64,000 bases of DNA from the NCBI GenBank assembly GCA_934307695.1, contig CAKRCS010000006.1, positions 62,001 through 126,000 on the forward strand, written 5' to 3'. Shown in pieces: positions 1 to 7,131 of the stretch. The notes beneath the pieces were generated by a model. It searched no databases. It saw nothing but the letters and a program-made list of their open reading frames with translations, and had not been told where the DNA came from. The number at the start of each line of letters is the position of its first letter. Position 1 is the first letter of the stretch. The position numbers and the translations under genes are program-made. The DNA comes from an uncultured Agathobacter sp. (GTDB lineage Bacteria; Bacillota; Clostridia; Lachnospirales; Lachnospiraceae).

Positions 1-1390
1 AAAGCATCTCAAAGGCTGCGATCAGATACTTTCTGGTATCTGCCGGCTCAATGATCAGATCCACATATCCGCGTCCGGCTGCTGCACTTGCAGAAGACTG
101 CTTTGCGGCATACTCGGCAGCTTTCTCGGAAAGCTCGTCCGCTCCTGCTTCCGGATACATGATCTTGGCAGCAAGCTTTGGCTCCATGGTTCCGATCTTG
201 GCATCCTTCCAAGCATATACAAGGTCTGCGCCGATGGACTTGGAGTTCATTGCAACGTATGCGCTGCCATAAGCTTCATCGGTAATGAGATTAACCTTGG
301 CAGTGGTAGCGTTTGCGAATGCGTAAACCATTCTTGCAAGCGCCTTTGCAAGGTTCTTCTCAGAACACTGGCAGGCCTTAAAGCCATTTGCATTTGTAAG
401 TGTAAGTACCGGAATAGAGAAAGCGTCGCAGAACTGTACAAACTCAGCCGCCTTGTTGCAGCCTCTTGCGGTAAGTCCTGACTCGAATTCTTCTGCCTTC
501 CTGCCTTCCTCATCATATACAGCCGCACAGTTGGCAACTGCACCAACGGTCATGCCGTTTAACTTTACAAAACCGGTAACCATGTTCTTAGCATAGTTCT
601 TCTTTGTCTCGAAGAATACATGGTCATCGGAAAGCTCGCTCAAAAGGTATCTCGGATCCGCGGACATGCTATCCATTGCGTCACATGCGCGGTTAAGATC
701 ATCCTCACACTCATCGGTGTAAACGTCTCCCTCGTTGTTGGAAGGAAGCATGGTGATCAGCTCACGGATCTGCGCGATGATCTCATCCTCGGTTCCGACT
801 GCATCGATGCATCCGTTCTCCTCGCTCTGGAACTTTGCGGAAGCTGTGTCACATTTCTCAGTGAAATTGCCCTTGATCGCATCCGGTGAATTGACAAACA
901 TGCGCCCCTTTGCTTCCTCAACAAAAGTAAAGTCAGCAAGTGCCGGAACAACGGACAGTCCGCCGCCACAGTTGCCAAATACCGCAGAGATCTGTGGAAT
1001 CACGCCGGAAGCAGCTACTTCCTTTGCATAGATCTGACCAAATCCGTCAAGCGCGTCCACGGACTCCTGAAGGCGGATACCTCCGCAATCAATAAATCCG
1101 ACTACCGGTGCGCCCATCTTCATAGCCATGTCATATACGGAAGCGATCTTCTTTGCGTGCATCTCGCCGATCGTTCCGTTTAATACGGAAGCATCCTGGC
1201 TGTAAATAAACACAAGATTGCCCTCAACAAGACCATGACCGATAATAACGCCATCGGAAGGTGCTTTCTGTGCAGACAGATTAAAATCTGTGCTGCGTGC
1301 TGTTACGAGAGAACCAATTTCCATAAAGCTGTTCTCATCGACCAACTTGGCGATACGCTGCATTGCCAAGCTTGCATTGTTAGTACTCAT
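1..1390 (-). CDS. Biotin-dependent acyl-CoA carboxyltransferase / decarboxylase alpha subunit (partial)
   Basis: The 5' part of a carboxyltransferase of the propionyl-CoA carboxylase beta / methylmalonyl-CoA decarboxylase alpha family; about 463 residues are present and the C-terminus lies beyond the left edge. The start ATG at 1390 follows GGAGGGCATAAA, a good ribosome binding site. Seen motifs: the N-half acyl-CoA lobe (IIGHGLVEGNLVFIYSQDAS), a Gly-rich stretch FGNCGGGLSVVPALADF, and in the C-half AYGSAYVAMNSKSIGADLVY followed by AWKDAKIGTM, typical of this fold. The family moves CO2 between carboxybiotin and an acyl-CoA. In Clostridia it is often the alpha subunit of a membrane decarboxylase, but substrate and direction cannot be read from sequence, and the biotin carrier and partner subunits are outside the window. 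Confidence 0.85.
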   Translation of the reverse strand, partial: MSTNNASLAMQRIAKLVDENSFMEIGSLVTARSTDFNLSAQKAPSDGVIIGHGLVEGNLVFIYSQDASVLNGTIGEMHAKKIASVYDMAMKMGAPVVGFIDCGGIRLQESVDALDGFGQIYAKEVAASGVIPQISAVFGNCGGGLSVVPALADFTFVEEAKGRMFVNSPDAIKGNFTEKCDTASAKFQSEENGCIDAVGTEDEIIAQIRELITMLPSNNEGDVYTDECEDDLNRACDAMDSMSADPRYLLSELSDDHVFFETKKNYAKNMVTGFVKLNGMTVGAVANCAAVYDEEGRKAEEFESGLTARGCNKAAEFVQFCDAFSIPVLTLTNANGFKACQCSEKNLAKALARMVYAFANATTAKVNLITDEAYGSAYVAMNSKSIGADLVYAWKDAKIGTMEPKLAAKIMYPEAGADELSEKAAEYAAKQSSASAAAGRGYVDLIIEPADTRKYLIAAFEML

Positions 1391-1434
1391 TTTATGCCCT
1401 CCATCTATAAAAATAAAAAATTTTGCTCATTGTG

Positions 1435-1463
1435 ATTGTAATCCTTTTGAGGCATATTTTCAA
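1435..1463 (-). promoter_or_regulatory. Sigma-A type promoter of the carboxyltransferase gene
   Basis: On the minus strand TTGAAA, a 17-bp spacer and TACAAT, about 45 bp before the start codon at 1390. Confidence 0.6.
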
Positions 1464-1501
1464 TATAAATTGTTAATTTTTTCACTATTTTTTCCAAATT
1501 C

Positions 1502-2728
1502 TTACATTGTAAAATAAGCAGTCCAAAAACACGAAAGCAGTCCCCGAAAATCCCACTGGTCACTGCCCTCATTTAAGCAGATTTCCACCTCTGCAACACA
1601 TTCCCCGTTTAAGTAACACTGCATTTTTCCGACAATATCCCCGGCATTTACCGCGCGGCAGACCTGCCCCGGAAGCTCCAGCTCATACGAAAAGGCTTCT
1701 TCCTCGGACAACAGATACGCCTGCACCGCCTCCGGCAGCTCCATTCCCGCCGTAAGCACCACCGGTCTGCCCCAGTCCGCAAGTGCCGCGTCCGCTCTTT
1801 TTCCGTTTACCACCTCGACCGAGTATGTGTTTTCCGGGAAGGCGATCTCCTCGATCCGGTAGTGCTCCATTCCATAACGAAACAGCGTCTTTGCGTCGCT
1901 CCACTTATAGGTTTTATGGTTCGGCCAGCCGCATGCCAAAAGCGCGATCGTGTACCTTCGTCCCTCCGACTCGATTGCCCCCACATAACAATAGCCCGCA
2001 GCCGAGGTGAAGCCGGTCTTTCCGGAAATCGCCTCCGGCATCATGGACAAAAAGGCGTTTTTGTTGGAGACCGCATAGCTTTTTCCACTCAGATTTGTAA
2101 AGGAATGGCTCGCGGTCTGCGTGATCCGAAGGAACTCCGCAGCCTTTGGGGAATCCCAGCAGCAATACTTCATCAGCCTTGCAAGATCCGTGGCAGTCGT
2201 GTGGTGAAAGCCCTTGTCATCCTCCGCGTCCAGCCCGTTCGGTGTGATGAAATAAGTATCCGTGCAGCCGATCTGTGCCGCCTTTTCATTCAGCAGTGCC
2301 GCAAAGTCTTCCATGCTCCCGCCGACATGCTCCGCAAGCGCCATCGCACAATCGTTAAAGGATTCTAGCATCATGGCATAGAGCAGATCCTGCACATAGA
2401 ACTGCTCGCCCTCCCGCATTCCAAGATGCACCTTCGGCTGGGATGCCGCCTTCTTCGATGCCGTAACAACATCGGTAAGCTCTGTCTGCTCCAAGCACAC
2501 GATCGCCGTCAAAATCTTTGTGGTGCTCGCATTTGCAAGCGCAAGCGCCTCATTTTTGCCATAGAGGACTCTCCCGCTCTCCCCGTCCATCAGCACACAC
2601 GCTTTGGAATAAAGAGACGTTTCCTTCGGCGGTTCGACCGGATCTGCCACAACATACTGCGGCAGTGTAAGCAATGTAAAAACCGCAAGCAGCGCTGCGG
2701 TCATTCGTAATCCAATTCTTTTTCCCAT
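1502..2728 (-). CDS. D-alanyl-D-alanine carboxypeptidase (peptidase S11, penicillin-binding protein)
   Basis: A DacF-like low-molecular-weight PBP that removes the terminal D-Ala of peptidoglycan stem peptides outside the membrane. The three active-site motifs are present: STTK (in ANASTTKIL), SFN and KTG (SGKTGFTSAAGY). The chosen ATG gives a clean signal peptide (MGKRIGLRM, hydrophobic core, cleavage near VVA-DP). The frame stays open upstream to a TTG at 2782, with further ATGs at 2746 and 2740; no upstream purine tract decides between them. The gene lies 80 bp after scpB and is probably cotranscribed with it, an arrangement seen in other Firmicutes. Function is confident, start is not. 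Confidence 0.85.
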   Translation of the reverse strand: MGKRIGLRMTAALLAVFTLLTLPQYVVADPVEPPKETSLYSKACVLMDGESGRVLYGKNEALALANASTTKILTAIVCLEQTELTDVVTASKKAASQPKVHLGMREGEQFYVQDLLYAMMLESFNDCAMALAEHVGGSMEDFAALLNEKAAQIGCTDTYFITPNGLDAEDDKGFHHTTATDLARLMKYCCWDSPKAAEFLRITQTASHSFTNLSGKSYAVSNKNAFLSMMPEAISGKTGFTSAAGYCYVGAIESEGRRYTIALLACGWPNHKTYKWSDAKTLFRYGMEHYRIEEIAFPENTYSVEVVNGKRADAALADWGRPVVLTAGMELPEAVQAYLLSEEEAFSYELELPGQVCRAVNAGDIVGKMQCYLNGECVAEVEICLNEGSDQWDFRGLLSCFWTAYFTM

Positions 2729-2808
2729 AAAAAAAGCCATATACATCACAAATTTGATAATGTATATGACCTTTTTATGCAATTTATGCGAACGGCAGGC
2801 TTCCGTGC

Positions 2809-3378
2809 CTAGATTGGAAGCTCGATCTCCATCTCGGCTTCCGCCTCCTGCTTAAACTCCTCGATCTGTACAGAGCTTAATACCGGTAGATCATCGATAG
2901 AAGAAACCCCAAAGGATCGCAAGAACTCCTCCGTTGTTCCAAACAGAAGCGGTCTGCCCGGTGCATCCAGTCTTCCCAGCTCCTTGACCAGATTGTACTC
3001 CACCAGCTTGTTTACCGCATGGTCGCAGGAGACTCCGCGGATCTTCTCGATCTCCGTTCTTGTGACCGGCTGCTTGTATGCGATGATGGAAAGCGTCTCT
3101 AGAAGTACGTCGGTAAGCACGCGCTTTTTCGGCTGCTTTGCGATCTTGATCAGATACTCGTACATCTTTGGCTTGGTGCACATCTGGTAAGAGCCGTCCA
3201 GCTCGATCAGCTCGATGCCGATGCGGTCGCTCCTGTACTCCTCCATCATGCCCTCTATGATTTTCTTTGTCTCTTTTTTATCTAACTCGATGGCTGCGGC
3301 AATGCGGTCAAGTTCCACTGCCTCGCCCATCGTAAATAATATTGCCTCTATAATTGCCTGATAGTTCTTTTCTTCCAT
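2809..3378 (-). CDS. scpB: Segregation and condensation protein ScpB
   Basis: Kleisin-associated winged-helix subunit of the Smc-ScpAB condensin, which loads near the origin and helps resolve sister chromosomes. The protein (189 residues from the chosen ATG) carries the family signature region ETLSIIAYKQPVTRTEIEKI followed by RGVSCDHAVNKL. ATG 3378 follows GGGGACAGTT. A TTG six codons upstream (3396) would abut the scpA stop codon, so translational coupling is likely either way. The C-terminus is acidic (QEAEAEMEIELPI). Confidence 0.93.
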   Translation of the reverse strand: MEEKNYQAIIEAILFTMGEAVELDRIAAAIELDKKETKKIIEGMMEEYRSDRIGIELIELDGSYQMCTKPKMYEYLIKIAKQPKKRVLTDVLLETLSIIAYKQPVTRTEIEKIRGVSCDHAVNKLVEYNLVKELGRLDAPGRPLLFGTTEEFLRSFGVSSIDDLPVLSSVQIEEFKQEAEAEMEIELPI

Positions 3379-3396
3379 AACTGTCCCCAAAACCAA

Positions 3397-4146
3397 CTAC
3401 GCAGCGATCTTTGAATCGATCTTGATGTCATCAAAGATGTGCTCCTGTGATATAAATATCTTACCCATTTTCATAAGCTCAAGAATCGCCAGGAAGGTCA
3501 CAACGATCTCCGTTCTGCTTGCCTGTGATTCTAAAAGGCTCCGGAATGAAAAATGGCGGTTCTTCATTGCAAAGTTCTCCAGATAAGTCATCTTGTCCTC
3601 CAGAGAAACCTCTTCCTTTTCGATCTTGCCGAACTTTGAACGCACCGGATCGATCTTGTCCACCTGCTTTTTCATGATGCTCTGGAAAATCTCATTTAGT
3701 CTTGCAAGTGTGACATCCGCTACCAGCTCGTCCAGATTCACCGGCTCCTCGTAGGCAAGAATCTCGTCCGGGATCGTCGGCTGCTTGTACATGATGCGCT
3801 CCGCATCCATCTGACGGTCTTTTAACTCATACGCCATGCACTTGTACATCTTGTATTCCAGAAGCTGCTGTACCAGCTCGGCTCTCGGATCCTCCTCTTC
3901 CTCCTCGCTGGTCGGATCCTGCGGCAGGAGCATCTTGGATTTGATGTCGATCAGTGTTGCTGCCATCACAAGAAATTCGCTTAAGATGTTTAAATCCCTG
4001 CGCTTCATCTCCGCAATATATTCCATGTACTGATTCGTGATCTCGACGATCGGAATATCATAAATATTTACTTTATTCTTCTCGATCAGGTACAAAAGCA
4101 GATCCAGCGGACCTTCGAATACCTGCAGCTTAACCTTCAAATCCAT
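3397..4146 (-). CDS. scpA: Segregation and condensation protein ScpA
   Basis: Kleisin subunit that bridges the Smc heads in the bacterial condensin. Its 249 residues are the normal length. The N-terminus KLQVFEGPLDLLLYLIEKNK is the ScpA hallmark (FEGPLDLLL), and the C-terminal winged helix that contacts the Smc head is intact (TFLAILELMKMGKI). The ATG at 4146 follows GAGAGGAT. First gene of a scpA-scpB-D,D-carboxypeptidase unit with its own promoter upstream. Confidence 0.95.
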   Translation of the reverse strand: MDLKVKLQVFEGPLDLLLYLIEKNKVNIYDIPIVEITNQYMEYIAEMKRRDLNILSEFLVMAATLIDIKSKMLLPQDPTSEEEEEDPRAELVQQLLEYKMYKCMAYELKDRQMDAERIMYKQPTIPDEILAYEEPVNLDELVADVTLARLNEIFQSIMKKQVDKIDPVRSKFGKIEKEEVSLEDKMTYLENFAMKNRHFSFRSLLESQASRTEIVVTFLAILELMKMGKIFISQEHIFDDIKIDSKIAA

Positions 4147-4178
4147 CTGTATATCCTCTCATTTTGGAATCCTTAGTT

Positions 4179-4207
4179 ATTTTACAATCTATATGTAGAA
4201 ATTTCAA
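4179..4207 (-). promoter_or_regulatory. Promoter of the scpA-scpB operon
   Basis: Minus strand TTGAAA, 17-bp spacer, TAAAAT, about 33 bp upstream of the scpA start. The plus-strand gene at 4326 diverges from it. Confidence 0.55.
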
Positions 4208-4325
4208 GCCAAATTTACAATATTTAGTATTTTCATCATAATATACAACTAGATTTAGTTGCCACCTTCTTTTCTCATAAATATATGCCATCGCACATAA
4301 GATATAGCAATGAAGGAGGTATCCC

Positions 4326-5531
4326 ATGAAAACATTCCTATCTGTTTTACTGGCATGTTGCGTGCTCCTTGCGCAGCCCGGATGTGCCTATGCCTTTACT
4401 CCTGTCTTATCCGAAGAAGAAACACCAGCCGATACAAAAGAAGCATCTGCCCTTACCCTTGCTACTCCGTCCGCGATCCTGATGGAGTCCTCCACCGGCA
4501 CGATCCTCTACGAAAAAAATTCCCATGAGCGCCTCCGCCCCGCAAGCATCACCAAGATCATGACTCTGATTTTGATCTTTGAAGCGCTTGAAACCGGTTC
4601 GATCTCCAAATCTGATGTTGTGACAGTCTCCGAACACGCCGCAAGCATGGGCGGCTCACAGGTTTACCTAGAGGCCGGCGAGGAACAGACCGTGGAAGAT
4701 CTGCTCAAATGCATCAGTATCGCAAGTGCCAACGATGCCTGCGTGGCAATGGCTGAATACATATGCGGAACGGAGGAAGCGTTTGTTGCGCGCATGAATG
4801 AAAAGGCTGCAGCATTGCAGATGAATGATACAACCTTTGTCAACTGTTGTGGTCTTGAGGCGGAGGGACATCTGACCAGTGCCTACGATATCGCGCTGAT
4901 GTCTATGGAACTGATCCGCAGCCACCCGGATATTTTCAATTACTGCACGATCTGGATGGATACCATCTATCACACGACAAGGCGCGGCACCACAGAGTTT
5001 GGTCTGACGAACACCAACAAGCTGCTCCGCTACTATTCCTACACGACCGGCTTAAAAACCGGCTACACCTCGCAGTCCAAATACTGCATTTCTGCAACTG
5101 CAAGCAAGGACGACATCCATCTGATCGCGGTCGTCATGGCGGAGGAATCTCCGACGATGCGAAACAAGGAGGTTGTCACCCTGATGAATTACGGTTTTGC
5201 CAACTGCCTCATGTACAACGATCCAAACACCGATATTCTTGCGGATCAGGCAGTCGCCAGAGGAACGAAAAAAACAACGTCCGTCTCCTACCGCTCGCCA
5301 TTTCAGGCGGTTCTCACGCAGGGAACGGATGCCGCCTCCATCACCAAGAATATCGTGTGGAACGAGCAGCTGACTGCACCGCTCGCAAAGGGGGATGTGG
5401 TCGGCTATGCAGTCTATCTGTCCGGCAGCAAGCAGCTTGGAACCGTCGATATCGTCTGTGACGAGGACATCGAGGCTCTGACCTTTGGAACTGCATACCT
5501 GGATCTCTTAAAAATGCTATTGCCGGCTTAA
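4326..5531 (+). CDS. D-alanyl-D-alanine carboxypeptidase (DacF-like)
   Basis: Second S11 D,D-carboxypeptidase of the window, 401 residues, divergent from scpA. The start is fixed by a near-perfect AAGGAGGTATCCC before ATG. A signal peptide is present (MKTFLSVLLACCVLLAQPGC, then AYAF), and the Cys at the end of its core could be a lipobox-like site, though the context is not convincing. Motifs: SITK (ASITKIMTL), SAND for the SxN motif, KTG (LKTGYTSQSKYC). The C-terminal beta-rich PBP5-C domain carries a late hydrophobic/amphipathic segment (TFGTAYLDLLKMLLPA) that may anchor it to the membrane. It may be sporulation- or growth-related like DacF; the sequence alone does not decide. Confidence 0.88.
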   Translation: MKTFLSVLLACCVLLAQPGCAYAFTPVLSEEETPADTKEASALTLATPSAILMESSTGTILYEKNSHERLRPASITKIMTLILIFEALETGSISKSDVVTVSEHAASMGGSQVYLEAGEEQTVEDLLKCISIASANDACVAMAEYICGTEEAFVARMNEKAAALQMNDTTFVNCCGLEAEGHLTSAYDIALMSMELIRSHPDIFNYCTIWMDTIYHTTRRGTTEFGLTNTNKLLRYYSYTTGLKTGYTSQSKYCISATASKDDIHLIAVVMAEESPTMRNKEVVTLMNYGFANCLMYNDPNTDILADQAVARGTKKTTSVSYRSPFQAVLTQGTDAASITKNIVWNEQLTAPLAKGDVVGYAVYLSGSKQLGTVDIVCDEDIEALTFGTAYLDLLKMLLPA

Positions 5532-5551
5532 CCGGTTACCGCCAGCTGCTG

Positions 5552-5583
5552 CCACCCGGTATTCTTATTTCTCTGCCGGGTGG
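5552..5583. terminator. Inverted repeat between convergent genes
   Basis: An 8-bp perfect stem (CCACCCGG / CCGGGTGG) with a T-rich 16-nt loop sits between the convergent stops at 5531 and 5584. There is no clear U-tract, so it is at best a weak two-way terminator. Confidence 0.35.
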
Positions 5584-6483
5584 TCAGATCTGGCTTATCA
5601 GGTCATCCACCTGAAGCAGTCCCCAGGAGTTCTTGCGCCTGGCAGCGACCGGCTTGCAGTTTTTATAGGTGATCAGCTTTAATGCCGCCGGCGTTAGCTC
5701 CGGATCTTTTTCAAAGGCTAACGCCATTGCCCCGCAGACGATCGGAGTTGCCATCGAAGTCCCGCTTTTTTCGATATAGCCGTAATGCTTTGCACGGTCG
5801 ATACCGGTGCTTACGATCTTCGTTCCCGGTGCGAGCACCTCCGGCTTGATGATACAGCAGCTTGTCGGGCCCTTCCCGCTGTATCCGGGCTTTAGGTACT
5901 GCGGCAGCTCCTTCTCATCGTCACTTGCTCCCACGGTAAGCACCTTACGCGAGATTCCCGGCACTGTGACCGTCTGCTCCTTCGGTCCCTTGTTGCCCGC
6001 CGCCGCTATGACCATGATCCCAATATCCCACAGATCCTCGATTGCGTCGAGAAGCCGCTTCTGCTCCTCATATTTTGCGCTCGGCAGATACCCGATGGAA
6101 AAATTAAGCAGCCGTATCTGATATTTTTCATGGTTCTTTTTTATCCAGTCGAGCGCGCGCAGCACCCGCTCCGTGCTACCGTTTCCCTTTGCATCAAGCA
6201 CCTTGAGCACCACAAGATTTGCTTTCGGTGCCATCCCGGCATATTTTCCCCGGCTTAACTTACCGTTTCCACACAGAATCCCCGCAACGTGCGTTCCGTG
6301 TCCGTTGTCATCATAGCAGGAAACTCTATGCTCCTCATAGTCTTCAAAATAGACCACCCGGTTACTAAGATCCGGATGCGAAACCGCCACCCCGGAATCT
6401 AACACCGCGATCGTTACACCTTTGCCGCTATATCCCTTCTTGTATACATTTTCTGCATGTACGATTCTTTTTGCACGATTCAT
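5584..6483 (-). CDS. Subtilisin-family serine protease without signal peptide (S8)
   Basis: A complete subtilase catalytic domain of 299 residues: Asp in VLDSGVAVSHPDL, His in NGHGTHVAGILCG, oxyanion Asn in AAAGNKGP, Ser in GTSMATPIVCGAMAL. It begins only about 13 residues before the catalytic core, has no signal peptide and almost no propeptide, which fits an intracellular subtilisin (Isp-like) rather than a secreted one. Isp proteins usually carry a short N-terminal inhibitory extension; only MNRAKRIVHAENVY is present. No good ribosome binding site precedes ATG 6483. The gene stands alone beside the large palindrome upstream of it. Confidence 0.88.
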   Translation of the reverse strand: MNRAKRIVHAENVYKKGYSGKGVTIAVLDSGVAVSHPDLSNRVVYFEDYEEHRVSCYDDNGHGTHVAGILCGNGKLSRGKYAGMAPKANLVVLKVLDAKGNGSTERVLRALDWIKKNHEKYQIRLLNFSIGYLPSAKYEEQKRLLDAIEDLWDIGIMVIAAAGNKGPKEQTVTVPGISRKVLTVGASDDEKELPQYLKPGYSGKGPTSCCIIKPEVLAPGTKIVSTGIDRAKHYGYIEKSGTSMATPIVCGAMALAFEKDPELTPAALKLITYKNCKPVAARRKNSWGLLQVDDLISQI

Positions 6484-6530
6484 TTTTTATTTTAGTTTAT
6501 GCATCGTACAGCTTCCAAGTGTCCGTTTTT

Positions 6531-7074
6531 CTTCCCCTAATTTCTTTTATCAAGCATTTTCATCATCCCCGGCAGTCCGCCTGCCCTCTATATTTTTGAA
6601 AGCTTTTCGCAAAAATTGTAGAAATTCTCTCCCCCGACGCACCATTAAAGTTATCGTGTCTCATAACGGCTTTGACACTCCACGCCCGGCTGTCCGTGGT
6701 AGATGGACTAGCTGTCGGACTTTCTAGTTCCCCTAAGTGCGGTGCCTTGCGAAGTTGATATTAGGAGCATGCACCTCGAAACTCGCTTTTAAGCTGTTCT
6801 ATATATAAACACTTTGCGCTCAGACAACTCGGAGCATGCTCCCATTTCGCTCGGCGCGCCCACTAAGGGGAACACAAAAGCCCTCGGAAGCGTAGTCCAT
6901 CTACCGCGAACCGACGGGCTGCGAGTGTTCAAACCTTTAGGAGACGCGATTTATAAGCAAAATGGTGCGAGGGGGAGCTAGAATTTCACAACTTTTTGTG
7001 ACAGATTGAAAAAATATAGAGGGCAGGCGGACTGTGATGGGGGTGCCGAGAAGATTAAAAGAAATTAGGGAAAG
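6531..7074. repeat. 544-bp imperfect palindrome filling an intergenic region
   Basis: The whole gene-free stretch between the subtilase and pnp folds back on itself. The left arm (6531-6802) and the reverse complement of the right arm (6803-7074) align end to end with small gaps. Perfect blocks include AGTCCGCCTGCCCTCTATAT (6574-6593 against 7014-7033), GGTAGATGGACTA (6698-6710 against 6893-6905), TTCCCCTTAG/TTCCCCTAAG near 6728 and 6871, GGAGCATGC near 6763 and 6831, and CCCTAATTTCTTTT at the outer ends. The centre is the AT-rich TCTATATATA near 6802. No plausible protein or flanking direct repeat was seen. It may be a fold-back (MITE-like) element, an old inverted duplication, or a large structured RNA; I cannot choose. 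The segment 6484-6530 outside it shows nothing further. Confidence 0.85.
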
Positions 7075-7083
7075 AATTATAAA

Positions 7084-7116
7084 ACAAAAAAGCCTGCTTC
7101 ACTTGGAAGCAGGCTT
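7084..7116 (-). terminator. Intrinsic terminator of pnp
   Basis: Minus strand stem AGCCTGCTTC / GAAGCAGGCT with a 5-nt loop followed by TTTTTTG, just after the pnp stop codon. Confidence 0.85.
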
Positions 7117-7131
7117 ATGCGGTATTCTATA

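Noticed and set aside
4326..4400. Lipoprotein signal for the plus-strand D,D-carboxypeptidase
   Set aside because: A Cys follows the hydrophobic core, but the context (AQPGCAYAF) lacks a proper L-x-x-C lipobox, and an ordinary signal peptidase site fits better.
6531..7074. Known large structured RNAs (for example OLE, GOLLD or ROOL type) as the identity of the palindrome
   Set aside because: I could not match any of their conserved cores by eye; the full-length two-arm symmetry is not a feature I know for them.
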